A DNA stretch of 64,000 nucleotides, taken from assembly GCA_036401375.1 (NCBI GenBank), contig DASWVB010000023.1:1-64000 (forward strand). Reading direction: 5' to 3'. Source of the DNA: DASWUZ01 sp036401375 (lineage in GTDB: Bacteria; Acidobacteriota; Terriglobia; Terriglobales; Acidobacteriaceae). A program made the translations under genes and the position numbers. Positions 42,383-50,535 of this stretch are shown in pieces. Every line of letters begins with the position of its first letter. The first letter of the stretch is position 1. Below the pieces are notes generated by a model. It saw only the letters and a program-made list of their open reading frames with translations. It searched no databases and was not told the origin of the DNA.

Positions 42383-43759
42383 CTAGCCTCCGTTATTCGC
42401 AGCCCGGCGCTCCTGCTCCCGCTCGAAAAACCGCTCCATAAACTTGGTATCGAACCGCCCCTGGCGAAACTCCTCATCCGCAAGAATGCGCCGATGCAGA
42501 GGAATCGTAGTATGGATCCCCTCGATCACGAACATCTCAAGCGCCCGCGCCATCCGCGCCATCGCCTCCTCACGGTCCTTGCCATGCGTGATCAGCTTGG
42601 CGATCAGCGAATCGTAATAAGGCGGCACCACGCCCTCCGCATACTGCGCCGTATCCACGCGAATGCCGTTGCCCCCCGGCACATTGAACACGCTGATCTT
42701 CCCCGCCGACGGCGTAAACTTCTCCGGATGCTCCGCGTTGATCCGGCACTCGATCGCATGTCCCCGAATGCCAAGCCGCTCCGGCAGAATGCCCGCCAGA
42801 CGCTCGCCCGCCGCGATGCGAAGCTGCGCCTTCACCAGGTCCACTCCGCTCACAAACTCCGTCACCGGATGCTCCACCTGTATCCGCGTATTCATCTCGA
42901 TGAAGTAGAGCGCGCCGTCCTCATCCATCAGAAACTCGACCGTGCCCGCATTCTGATATCCCACATGTTCGAGACTCTTGCGCAGCGTCTTCCCGATGTC
43001 CTCGCGCAGCTTCGGCGTGACCACCAGCGACGGAGCCTCCTCGATCAGCTTCTGATGACGCCTCTGGATCGAGCACTCGCGCTCACCCAGCGACACCACG
43101 CTCCCATGCTCATCGGCCAGCACCTGGAACTCGATGTGCCGCGGCCGCTCGATGTACTTCTCCATGTAGAGATCGCCGTTGCCGAAAGCATTCGCCGCCT
43201 CCATGTTCGCGGCGCGAAACAGCTCCGGCAGCTCCGATGCCGCCCGCACCACCCGCATCCCGCGCCCGCCGCCGCCCGCCGTCGCCTTCAGGATCACCGG
43301 ATAGCCGATCGTCCGCGCCCAGTCCAGCGCCTCGCCCTCTGACGCGATCACTCCATCGGAGCCGGGCAGGATCGGCACCTTCGCCCGCTTCATCGCCTGC
43401 CGCGCCTTCTCCTTCTCGCCCATCAGCCGCGTCACCTCCGGCGGCGGCCCGATAAACTTGATGTTCGAAGCCCGGCACACCTCGGCAAAATTCGCGTTCT
43501 CGCTCAGCAGTCCATACCCCGGGTGGATCGCGTCGACATCCGCAATCTCGGCCGCAGAGATCACCGCCGGCACATTCAGATAGCTGTCCGACGAGCGCGG
43601 AGGACCGATGCAGATCGCCTCGTCGGCGAAGCGTACATGCAGCGAATTACGATCGGCTTCGCTATAGATCGCAACCGTGCGGATGCCCAGTTCCTTGCAC
43701 GCGCAGATCACGCGGAGAGCGATCTCGCCGCGGTTAGCAACCAGTACTTTTCGAAACAT
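42383..43759 (-). CDS. accC: Biotin carboxylase subunit of acetyl-CoA carboxylase
   Basis: ATP-dependent carboxylation of the biotin on AccB, the first half of the acetyl-CoA carboxylase reaction that makes malonyl-CoA for fatty acids. It begins MFRKVLVANRGEIALRVI. The ATP-grasp domain shows VILKATAGGGGRGMRVVRAA, HIEFQVLADEHGSVVSLGER and the catalytic MNTRIQVEHPVTEFVSGVDL. Full length at about 458 aa. ATG 43759 has AGGTGGGC upstream; GTG 43765 is nearly equivalent. Order pepP-accB-accC is common, but here accB and accC are 248 nt apart. Confidence 0.96.
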   Translation of the reverse strand: MFRKVLVANRGEIALRVICACKELGIRTVAIYSEADRNSLHVRFADEAICIGPPRSSDSYLNVPAVISAAEIADVDAIHPGYGLLSENANFAEVCRASNIKFIGPPPEVTRLMGEKEKARQAMKRAKVPILPGSDGVIASEGEALDWARTIGYPVILKATAGGGGRGMRVVRAASELPELFRAANMEAANAFGNGDLYMEKYIERPRHIEFQVLADEHGSVVSLGERECSIQRRHQKLIEEAPSLVVTPKLREDIGKTLRKSLEHVGYQNAGTVEFLMDEDGALYFIEMNTRIQVEHPVTEFVSGVDLVKAQLRIAAGERLAGILPERLGIRGHAIECRINAEHPEKFTPSAGKISVFNVPGGNGIRVDTAQYAEGVVPPYYDSLIAKLITHGKDREEAMARMARALEMFVIEGIHTTIPLHRRILADEEFRQGRFDTKFMERFFEREQERRAANNGG

Positions 43760-43889
43760 GCCCACCTAGTGTAGTTCGTCGTGCACTGTGTAGTAGTTCG
43801 TAGTCCACTGATCAGGTTCAACCGCTGACTGCCTCGTAGCAGCCGCACCAATCTAGCAGGCCCCGCCTCGCAGCCACGTCTAGCACTCC

Positions 43890-43960
43890 CGCCCCGCAGC
43901 CCTTCATCCGTCACCGCACCAGGCCTCCGCACCCGCCTCCGCACCAGGCCTCAGGCACAC
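43890..43960. repeat. Degenerate GCACCAGGCCTCC repeats between accB and accC
   Basis: Imperfect direct copies of CCGCACCAGGCCTCCGCACC lie in the 248-nt gap. The rest of the gap contains GTAGTTCGT direct repeats close to accC (43773-43803) and no gene. A promoter for accC could be here, since the usual tight spacing of accB and accC is lost. Confidence 0.5.
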
Positions 43961-44007
43961 AGAGACACACCAGCAGCAAAGCCCGCGCTTTCTAAGGAAG
44001 GGACGAC

Positions 44008-44526
44008 TCAGGACAGGCGAAGGGCAAACAGCGGCTGCCCGTACTCGATCGGCTGCCCGCTCTGCACAAAGCGCTTCACCACCTCGCCGGCAGCGTCCGA
44101 TTCGATCTCGTTCATCAGCTTCATGGCCTCGACGATGCAGAGCACCTGGCCGCTCTCCACCCTGTCTCCAATGCTCACAAAGGGCGCCGCACCCGGTGAA
44201 GAGGACTCGTAAAACGTGCCCACAATAGGCGACTTCACAACGTGCAGCGCCGCCTCCACGTCCTCCTCGGCATGGACAGTCGCCAGCGGTGCACCCGGCG
44301 CCGCGCCCGCGCCCGCACCGGCGCTCGCTCCGGCAGAGCCATGTGCCGCAGAGTGCGACTCCGCCAGCAGCCGGTTCAGCCCTGCCAGCTGCTCTGACGA
44401 ACTCACCTCGTGCGCAAACTTGATGCGCACCTTCATTTCGCCGCGCTCCAGATCGAATTCGCCGATCTGGTTCGACTTCAGAAACTCTACGAGTTCTTTC
44501 AGTTCCTTCAGCTCTTCGGGATTCAT
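44008..44526 (-). CDS. accB: Biotin carboxyl carrier protein of acetyl-CoA carboxylase
   Basis: Carries biotin between AccC and the carboxyltransferase. The 172-aa product has a helical N-terminus (EELKELKELVEFLKSNQIGE), an Ala/Gly-rich flexible linker (about residues 65-95) and a C-terminal biotinyl domain with VESGQVLCIVEAMKLMNEIE, the target Lys lying in EAMKLM. ATG 44526 was preferred to 44550 because AAGGAAG is just upstream and family members start close to that point. It lies 55 nt after the pepP stop. Confidence 0.95.
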   Translation of the reverse strand: MNPEELKELKELVEFLKSNQIGEFDLERGEMKVRIKFAHEVSSSEQLAGLNRLLAESHSAAHGSAGASAGAGAGAAPGAPLATVHAEEDVEAALHVVKSPIVGTFYESSSPGAAPFVSIGDRVESGQVLCIVEAMKLMNEIESDAAGEVVKRFVQSGQPIEYGQPLFALRLS

Positions 44527-44581
44527 TCTTCCTTGTCCGTCCTGCTCCATCGCACCGGCAGACGGCGCGTCCTGCAGCCGT

Positions 44582-45673
44582 TCAGAGCGAAATCAGCGCC
44601 TTGGTCGACGGCGTCAAAATCTCCCCGCCGCCCGCCGTCACCAGCACCATGTCTTCGATACGCAACCCAAACTCCCCGGCAAGATAGACCCCGGGCTCGA
44701 TCGCTACCACCATCCCGCTCGCCAGAGCGCTCTTCTCCCCGGCAGCGATGCGCGGTGCTTCGTGGATTTCGATGCCCACGCCATGACCGGTCGAGTGGCT
44801 GAAAAATTCGCCCAGTCCAGCCCGCTCGAGCACGCTCCGCGCCGCCTGGTCGACCTCGCCGCAGCTCACTCCATGCCGCACCGCGGCCACCGCCGACTGC
44901 TGCGCCTCGAGCACCGCCTCGTACGCCTCGCGCTCCCTGCCTCGCGCCTTGCCAAGGCATACGGTTCGCGTCATGTCCGAGCAATAACCCCTAAGAATAA
45001 CACCGAAGTCGAGGGTAACAAAGCCGTTGCGGGGCAGCCGCGCCGCGCTCGCCTGACCGTGCGGCAGGGCAGATCGGCCTCCCGATGCCACGATCGTCTC
45101 GAACGACATACCCTCCGCACCCGCCGTGCGCGCCGCGTACTCCAGCCTGGCCGCGATCGCCGCCTCCGTCACCCCGGGGCCGATGTGCTCCAGCAGCTCC
45201 TCGAAGAGCCGGCAGCCGAGCAGCGCCGCCTCCCGCATCACCGCAATCTCGTCCTCGTCCTTGACCAGGCGGTGCGTCGCCACCACCGGCGCCGGCAGGG
45301 CCACGAAAAACCCCCGCCGCCTGCGCCCATCCCTGAGCGCCAGCCGCATCGCGCCGAGCTGGCTGACAGTGGTGTGTTCCGGATCGAAGAAGGTGTGTCT
45401 CGCGCCCGATGCTTCGAGCCACAAACAGCACTCGCGCAGCGCCGGCTTCTTCGCGATATGCACGCGGGCCGCCTGCACCTGCTGCTGAGCCTGCACCGTG
45501 TAGCGCCCGTCCGTGAAAAGGGCCGCGCGACCGCCGCTCACCCCCAGCGCCGCATTCGAGCCCGTAAACCCGCAGAGATAACGGACGTCCGGCAGGTGTG
45601 TAACCAGCAGCGCATCCATCTGCCGCAGCTTCATCGACCTGCGCAGCGCCCGCAGCCGCCGTTCATGATTCAT
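44582..45673 (-). CDS. Xaa-Pro aminopeptidase / prolidase-type metallopeptidase (M24B)
   Basis: Cleaves N-terminal residues next to proline or Xaa-Pro dipeptides. The 363-aa product has the creatinase-like N-domain (MDALLVTHLPDVRYLCGFTG) and the pita-bread domain with all five metal ligands in expected contexts: VTLDFGVILRGYCSDMTR (two Asp), STGHGVGIEIHEAP (His), MVVAIEPGVYL (Glu) and FGLRIEDMVLV (Glu). The start is ATG 45673; 20 extra residues upstream are in-frame but poor. It precedes accB in a leftward run, an arrangement seen in many bacteria. Confidence 0.93.
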   Translation of the reverse strand: MNHERRLRALRRSMKLRQMDALLVTHLPDVRYLCGFTGSNAALGVSGGRAALFTDGRYTVQAQQQVQAARVHIAKKPALRECCLWLEASGARHTFFDPEHTTVSQLGAMRLALRDGRRRRGFFVALPAPVVATHRLVKDEDEIAVMREAALLGCRLFEELLEHIGPGVTEAAIAARLEYAARTAGAEGMSFETIVASGGRSALPHGQASAARLPRNGFVTLDFGVILRGYCSDMTRTVCLGKARGREREAYEAVLEAQQSAVAAVRHGVSCGEVDQAARSVLERAGLGEFFSHSTGHGVGIEIHEAPRIAAGEKSALASGMVVAIEPGVYLAGEFGLRIEDMVLVTAGGGEILTPSTKALISL

Positions 45674-45766
45674 GAGACTAAATATTACAGCGACAGCGAA
45701 GATGGGAGCGCAGGCCAGCCCGCCACGGCTCATCTATGAGGCGAATCCAAACCACTTCTACTTCGC

Positions 45767-46108
45767 TCAGCTCTTCGAACTACTTCCCTCCGACAGCGAA
45801 TCCGCCTCGGCGGCAGCGCTGTGGACCGGCGCCTCCGCTCGTCCCAGCGCATCGTGCAGCAGCATCTTTAAATAGCTCTGGTAAGTCAATCCCCGTTGCT
45901 CCGCCTGTGCTTGCGCCTTCAGCATATCCTCTGCGTCCAGCCTCACCGCGCTACCTTGCAGCGCCGCCTGACGCGCCACGGTCCCCCGCCCCAATGTGCC
46001 ACTCTCGACTGCGCTCTCGAACTCTTTCGCGAGTTCGTCCTGATTAGCTTCCCACCACCGCGCCTCTTCTGCCTCAGTCAGGAAGTTCTGCCAACCCCGG
46101 CAATCCAA
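45767..46108 (-). CDS. CopG/BrnA-like antitoxin-type protein
   Basis: A 113-aa protein resembling the CopG-antitoxin family: NFLTEAEEARWWEANQDELA followed by AVRLDAEDMLKAQAQAEQRG and LTYQSYLKMLLHDAL, which is the ribbon-helix-helix DNA-binding part in related antitoxins. Start is TTG 46108, 6 nt after the stop of the HTH gene, so the two form a bicistron. No toxin gene (BrnT, RelE or PIN type) is found on either side; the next gene is pepP. It may be a stand-alone repressor or the remnant of a toxin-antitoxin pair. Confidence 0.72.
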   Translation of the reverse strand: MDCRGWQNFLTEAEEARWWEANQDELAKEFESAVESGTLGRGTVARQAALQGSAVRLDAEDMLKAQAQAEQRGLTYQSYLKMLLHDALGRAEAPVHSAAAEADSLSEGSSSKS

Positions 46109-46114
46109 GACGAA

Positions 46115-46513
46115 TTACCGCGCCGCCCGCACCGGCTTCTTCTGCCGCGGAGCAACCGAGATACCCTCAGGCCGAGCCATCGACGCGTCCGACTGCCGGT
46201 CCATCCACTCATCCAGACGAGACTTCTTGAACCGCCACCGGTTCCCCAGCTTGAACGCCGGCACAAAACCCTCCGACGCATACTTGTAGAGCGTGTCGGA
46301 GCTGATCCCGAGGTACCCCGACGCCTGCCGGATGTCCATCACCTCGCGCACCTCCGTACGCCGCCCCTCGGTTGGCAGCCCTTCCGTCCGCAGCCCTTGG
46401 GTCCGCAGCCCCTCGCCGCGTCGCCCCTCGCTGCTCCGCACTTCGCTTCGCAGCTCGCCTCTTCGGGCAGGTTCAGTGCGCGGGGCAGCTGTCTTCGCGG
46501 CAGACGCTCTCAT
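46115..46513 (-). CDS. HTH excisionase/MerR-like DNA-binding protein
   Basis: A 132-aa protein with a winged HTH of the HTH_17 (excisionase/AlpA-like) type at about residues 58-105: MDIRQASGYLGISSDTLYKY and GFVPAFKLGNRWRFKKSRLD. The first about 55 residues are basic and carry pentapeptide repeats (LRTQG, LRTEG, LPTEG, RRTEV) encoded by a 15-nt tandem array. ATG 46513 has GAGGAG 8 nt upstream; ATG 46540 has none. The promoter is overlapped by a perfect inverted repeat (46585-46615), suggesting autoregulation, perhaps together with the CopG-like partner. No integrase or other mobile gene lies nearby, so excisionase function is unlikely. Confidence 0.78.
   Translation of the reverse strand: MRASAAKTAAPRTEPARRGELRSEVRSSEGRRGEGLRTQGLRTEGLPTEGRRTEVREVMDIRQASGYLGISSDTLYKYASEGFVPAFKLGNRWRFKKSRLDEWMDRQSDASMARPEGISVAPRQKKPVRAAR
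46360..46455. repeat. 15-nt in-frame repeat at the 5' end of the HTH gene
   Basis: Imperfect tandem copies of CGCAGCCCTTGGGTC (reading the + strand) encode LRTQG/LRTEG-like pentapeptides in the basic N-terminal tail of the HTH protein. Unit length is a multiple of three, as in the bphO, acylase and RNB-protein arrays. Confidence 0.8.
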
Positions 46514-46842
46514 CGGGGCTTCTCCTCGTGGTTTAACCATCGATCTCTGGAAGCCGAGGCGGCGAAACTCCCGGCTCAGTGCTTATACCTTGTTTTCTCA
46601 GCACATTCAAGGTATTTCGCCCGCCCCGCCTGAAACCCTCGGGTTTCAGAGGTGACGCAAGCAAGCCCCGTCCGCCGAGCAAAGACTCCACCACGACAAA
46701 CCCCCGCAGCAGCCGCCACGACCAGCCGCATCTCCGGTTATCCTTTAGCTAAACCCCAGCAGCAGCTACACCCCGGCAGCAAAGCGCCCCAGCCATCTTC
46801 CATTCCTTCGTAGTTCAGACTGCAAGAGAAAGCCATACCCGG
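46514..46842. other. 329-nt divergent region between the HTH operon and the GT-C gene
   Basis: Besides the promoter/operator at 46582-46615 it has a perfect 9-bp inverted repeat CTGAAACCC-tc-GGGTTTCAG (46630-46649), which may be a second operator or a small hairpin. The right half (46650-46842) must contain the promoter of the rightward membrane-protein gene; nothing specific is visible in it. Confidence 0.6.
46582..46615 (-). promoter_or_regulatory. Promoter of the HTH/CopG operon overlapped by an inverted-repeat operator
   Basis: On the minus strand TTGAAT (46610-46605), exactly 17 nt, then TATAAG (46587-46582) makes a good sigma70-type promoter about 40 nt upstream of the ribosome site. 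A perfect 8-bp inverted repeat ATACCTTG/CAAGGTAT (46585-46592 and 46608-46615) places one half-site over the -35 and the other over the -10, with centres 23 bp apart. Binding there would block RNA polymerase. Confidence 0.72.
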
Positions 46843-48465
46843 ATGCTCGAACCAGAATCACCAGATCGACACGCATCGCCTCAGGTGAAGAACCCCGCCA
46901 GTCCATGGGCCGTCAGCTTCGTCGCCCTCGTCTCCGCCGCCGTACTCTTCTACCGCTTCCGGTACCCCGCAGGCTTCCTCGCCTTCTATGAAGATGACTT
47001 CTTCTACTACCTCAAAGTAGCCGCCAGCCTCGTCACCGCGGGCAGATCGACCTTCGACGGAACGCACCTCACCAACGGCTACCACCCGCTGTGGATGCTC
47101 ACCCTCACCGCTCTCTACCGTCTGGCTCCGGGGAAGACCTTCTTCGTGGCTCTTGAGGCGCTTACCCTCGCCTCCGTGCTCACCGTCTTCTACCTCACCC
47201 GGCAGTGCCTCCTGCTCCGCACCCGCAACACCCTCTACATCGATATCTGCTCCGTCATCGTGGCCATGTTCTCGCTCACCCTCATGCGCGGCGGCATGGA
47301 AGTCACCCTCACCCTGCCTCTAGCACTCGGTCTCTTGCTCTACCGGCTCCGGCCCGGCTTCGTCTGGAGCACACGACAGACCCTCATCATCGGCCTTCTC
47401 GCCAGCCTCGTCGTCCTGTCACGCCTCGACTCCGGCATACTCGTCGCGCTGATCTTCCTCTGCGACGCCGTCTACGAGCGGCTCCCCCTCCCGGCCCTCG
47501 CCCGGCGTGCCGCTCTCTACGCCTCGGGCGCGTCGCTCATCGGCGTCTACCTCGTCATCAACAAGCTCGTCTTCGGCAGCCTGCTCCCCGTCTCAGCCCA
47601 GGCGAAGGAGCTCCGCCACCATCACCTGCCGGCCATGACCGCGATCCGCAGCATAGCCTTCCCCCTGGCCCCGGGAAAGCTGGTCATCGTCGTTCCCTCT
47701 GCACTCGTGCTCCTGGGCCTGCTCGTGACCCTCATCTCACCCAGGCGCACGCCACAACTCTCCCGCGAACGGCCCGTGCTCTGGGCGCTCACCATCTTCC
47801 CCGTGCTGCACATCCTCATCCTCTCCATGGTCAGCGACTGGCAGCTCTGGCTGTGGTACTTCTACCCCTTCGTCCTGCTGCTCTTCGCCGGCAGCCTGGC
47901 CTGGGCGCATCGCGCTCCTCGCGATCCAGACGCAGCTTCACCCCTCTGGAAGGCCGCCGCCGCCGTCCTCTGCCTCTTCTGGATTGCCTACTCCCTGCGC
48001 TCCGGCGCCATGCGTCGACCAGAGGCCAACGAGATCTATCCCGCCAGCCGGGAGCTCGAGACCTTCGCCTCCACCCACCCCGGCCGCTACGCCATGGGGG
48101 ACAGGTCCGGCCTCCCGGGCTTCCTGATTCGCAGTCCGATGATCCAGCTCGAGGGGCTCATGATGGACGAGCAGTACCTGAACTACGTGCGCCGCCAGAC
48201 CGCACTCACCGACGTCTTCAAGGTCTACGGAGTGCGCTACTACATCGCAACCAGCCCGCAACTATCCGCTGGCTGCTATCGCGTCTCCGAGCCCGCCCAG
48301 GCCGGCCCCGACTCAGCCAGGATGAAAGGGACCCTCTGCCTCCAGCCGCTCGCACAATGGACGAACAGCGCCGTCATCACCAGCGTCTTCGACCTGCAAC
48401 AAGCCCGCCCCGCAACCGATCCGGCAACGGCCCGCGCAATCAACCCTGCAACCGACCCGAAGTAG
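46843..48465 (+). CDS. Polytopic membrane protein, probable GT-C glycosyltransferase
   Basis: A 540-aa protein with about 10-11 membrane helices. After the first helix comes FLAFYEDDFFYYLKVAASLV, an acidic EDD motif in the first extracytoplasmic loop as in lipid-phosphate-sugar-dependent GT-C enzymes, and then HLTNGYHPLWMLTLTALYRL. The C-terminal soluble part includes YAMGDRSGLPGFLIRSPMIQ. The chain ends in short ATDPAT-type repeats (about 48400-48465). Acceptor and donor are unknown. It stands alone between a divergent regulator operon and a convergent kinase gene. Confidence 0.75.
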   Translation: MLEPESPDRHASPQVKNPASPWAVSFVALVSAAVLFYRFRYPAGFLAFYEDDFFYYLKVAASLVTAGRSTFDGTHLTNGYHPLWMLTLTALYRLAPGKTFFVALEALTLASVLTVFYLTRQCLLLRTRNTLYIDICSVIVAMFSLTLMRGGMEVTLTLPLALGLLLYRLRPGFVWSTRQTLIIGLLASLVVLSRLDSGILVALIFLCDAVYERLPLPALARRAALYASGASLIGVYLVINKLVFGSLLPVSAQAKELRHHHLPAMTAIRSIAFPLAPGKLVIVVPSALVLLGLLVTLISPRRTPQLSRERPVLWALTIFPVLHILILSMVSDWQLWLWYFYPFVLLLFAGSLAWAHRAPRDPDAASPLWKAAAAVLCLFWIAYSLRSGAMRRPEANEIYPASRELETFASTHPGRYAMGDRSGLPGFLIRSPMIQLEGLMMDEQYLNYVRRQTALTDVFKVYGVRYYIATSPQLSAGCYRVSEPAQAGPDSARMKGTLCLQPLAQWTNSAVITSVFDLQQARPATDPATARAINPATDPK

Positions 48466-48492
48466 CAACAAATCAAGCATCAGCCCGGCCTC

Positions 48493-48524
48493 GGGAGGCA
48501 GGCAGCGCACGCTGCCTGCCTCCC
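48493..48524. terminator. Bidirectional hairpin terminator between convergent genes
   Basis: A 14-bp perfect stem GGGAGGCAGGCAGC (48493-48506) and GCTGCCTGCCTCCC (48511-48524) with a GCAC loop, midway between the GT-C gene and the polyphosphate glucokinase gene, which face each other. Confidence 0.8.
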
Positions 48525-48582
48525 TGCCTGCCTTCACGCCGGTCTCCCACCGCAAGCCTCAACCCGGCCCCAAAAGCCCGCT

Positions 48583-49404
48583 CTACAACTCACCCGAATG
48601 ACGCCACAGCGCCACCCCGCCCAGCAATCCCTCTTCATTCGATATCACCCGCGTCTTCGGCGGCAGCTTGGCCGTGATCTGCCGCGCATTCCCTCCGCCG
48701 ATATAAAGCGAGTCCCAGTTGAACGTCCGCAGCGTCTGCTCGATCGCCAGCAGCAGCAGCTCGTTCCAGCGCTTGGCCCCATGCTTCTCCAGGCCCTTGC
48801 GCCCAAGGTAGTCTTCATACGTCCTGCCCTTGCGCCAGGGATGATGCCCCAGCTCGAGACCCGGCGACAGATGCCCCTCCGTATACAGCGCCGAACCCAT
48901 CCCCGTCCCCAGCGTCAGCACCAGCTCAACCCCGTTGCCCTCGATCGCGCCATAGCCCTGCACGGCCGCGTCGTTGCACACCCGCACCGGCCTGTCCCAC
49001 ATCTTGCTCAAAGTCTCCTGCAGCGGGAAGTCCACCCAGCTCTGGTGCAGATTGGCCGCCGTCATCGTCTTCCCACTCTTGATCACCCCCGGAAAGCCAA
49101 CCGAAACCCGGTCGAACTCCGGCATCTGGCTGCCCATCGTCTCTAGCTCTGCCAGCATCCGCTTCGCCGTGGCCGGCATCGGCGTCGGCACCCTCAGCCG
49201 CTCTGACAGCGGTCGCCCCGTCCGGTCCAGGATCATCATCTTCATCCCGCTGCCGCCGATATCGATCGCCAGCGTCCGCGGATGCCCCGTGGATCCGGAC
49301 GTCTCCGGCCAGTCGGTGGAAAGGTCAGACCCCTTCGCCGCCGGCTTGTCAGCCTCTTTCCGGGATTTCTTCTTCGACTTCGTCCGCTTCTCGTCCTTGC
49401 TCAT
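48583..49404 (-). CDS. ppgK: Polyphosphate glucokinase (ROK family)
   Basis: Phosphorylates glucose with inorganic polyphosphate (and often ATP). The 273-aa product has a lysine-rich N-terminal tail (MSKDEKRTKSKKKSRKEADK), suited to binding polyphosphate, then the phosphate-binding loop LAIDIGGSGMKMMILDRTG, catalytic Asp in RVCNDAAVQGYGAIEGNG, LVLTLGTGMGSALYTEGHL and SPGLELGHHPWRKGRTYEDY, which together are characteristic of PPGK rather than ordinary glucokinase. The ATG at 49404 is preceded by AGGAGAGG; the longer in-frame reading is rejected. Confidence 0.92.
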   Translation of the reverse strand: MSKDEKRTKSKKKSRKEADKPAAKGSDLSTDWPETSGSTGHPRTLAIDIGGSGMKMMILDRTGRPLSERLRVPTPMPATAKRMLAELETMGSQMPEFDRVSVGFPGVIKSGKTMTAANLHQSWVDFPLQETLSKMWDRPVRVCNDAAVQGYGAIEGNGVELVLTLGTGMGSALYTEGHLSPGLELGHHPWRKGRTYEDYLGRKGLEKHGAKRWNELLLLAIEQTLRTFNWDSLYIGGGNARQITAKLPPKTRVISNEEGLLGGVALWRHSGEL

Positions 49405-49574
49405 CAACCTCTCCTGTATGGCCCGTCGGGCTGCTATCTCTACGATGCCCGGAACAGACGCCGTTTCATTCTGCCTCATCGGTCGCCCCTCCGCCTACCT
49501 CCTTCCTCGAGGCCAGCCCCATACAACCGTTCCGCCCGCACCTGCAATCATCCTGTTGCGGAAGAGGTGCACAA

Positions 49575-50477
49575 ATGCCCGGCAAGGTTCGCATCGGCAT
49601 CTCCGGCTGGACATACAAGCCGTGGCGCGGCGTCTTCTACCCCTCCGGGCTTCCCCACCGGCGCGAACTGCAGTTCGCCGCCAGCCTCTTCAACAGCGTC
49701 GAGATCAATGGCACCTTCTACGGCCTCCAGCGCCCCTCGAGCTTTGCAAGGTGGGCCGACGAGACCCCCGCCGGCTTCGTCTTCTCGATCAAGGGCTCGC
49801 GCTACATCACCCACATGCTCAAGCTGCGCAACATCGAGCTCGCGATGGCCAACTTCCTCGCCTCCGGTCCGCTCAGGCTTGGCGCCAGGCTGGGACCGCT
49901 GCTCTGGCAGTTCCCCCCGCAGTTCCGCTTCCATCCCGAGGTCTTCGAGGCCTTCCTGCAGATGCTCCCCACCACCATGGAGGCCGCCGCCCGACTGGCC
50001 CGCCTGCACGACGCCCGACTCGCAGGCCGCGCCTTCGTTGAATCGGGCCCCGAACCGCACCGCCCGCTCCGCCACGCCGTCGAGATACGCAACCACACCT
50101 TCGTCAATTCCGCCTTCACCAGCCTGCTCCGCCGCTACAACGTCGCGCTGGTCTGCGCCGACGCCGTCGAGTGGCCGCTGCTGATGGATACGACCGCTGA
50201 CTTCGTCTACTGCCGCCTGCACGGCTCCGAACAGCTCTACGTCAGCGGCTATGAAGAGGATGCCCTCAACACCTGGGCGCAGCGCGTCTGTTCCTGGGCC
50301 ACCGGCATCGGCCATGTGGAAGGCCTCTACGCCGACCCGTCTCGAACCACCAACGACGGCCGCGAACGCGATGTCTACGTCTACTTCGACAACGACGCCA
50401 AGGTGAGGGCCCCGTTCGACGCCCAGGGCCTCATCGCCAGGGTAGACCGGCTCCTCGCCAGCCCCAGCCGCATCTAG
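49575..50477 (+). CDS. DUF72 (YecE) family protein
   Basis: A 300-aa TIM-barrel-like protein. Family hallmarks are RIGISGWTYKPWRGVFYPSG, FNSVEINGTFYGLQRPSSFA, WADETPAGFVFSIKGSRYIT, LGPLLWQFPPQFRFHPE and VYCRLHGSEQLYVSGYE. The biochemical role is unknown. An unusual insert of about 25 residues (ARLARLHDARLAGRAFVESG and surroundings) interrupts the middle. GGAAGAGG precedes the ATG. Confidence 0.92.
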   Translation: MPGKVRIGISGWTYKPWRGVFYPSGLPHRRELQFAASLFNSVEINGTFYGLQRPSSFARWADETPAGFVFSIKGSRYITHMLKLRNIELAMANFLASGPLRLGARLGPLLWQFPPQFRFHPEVFEAFLQMLPTTMEAAARLARLHDARLAGRAFVESGPEPHRPLRHAVEIRNHTFVNSAFTSLLRRYNVALVCADAVEWPLLMDTTADFVYCRLHGSEQLYVSGYEEDALNTWAQRVCSWATGIGHVEGLYADPSRTTNDGRERDVYVYFDNDAKVRAPFDAQGLIARVDRLLASPSRI

Positions 50478-50535
50478 AGTCCCACGCCGCCAGGCGCCCT
50501 CTTCGGCCCGGCACGGCGCCACACGCCCGCAACCT

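Noticed and set aside
46115..46513. Prophage or integrative-element excisionase
   Set aside because: No integrase, attachment-site repeat, tRNA or phage gene is nearby; the HTH type is also common in ordinary regulators.
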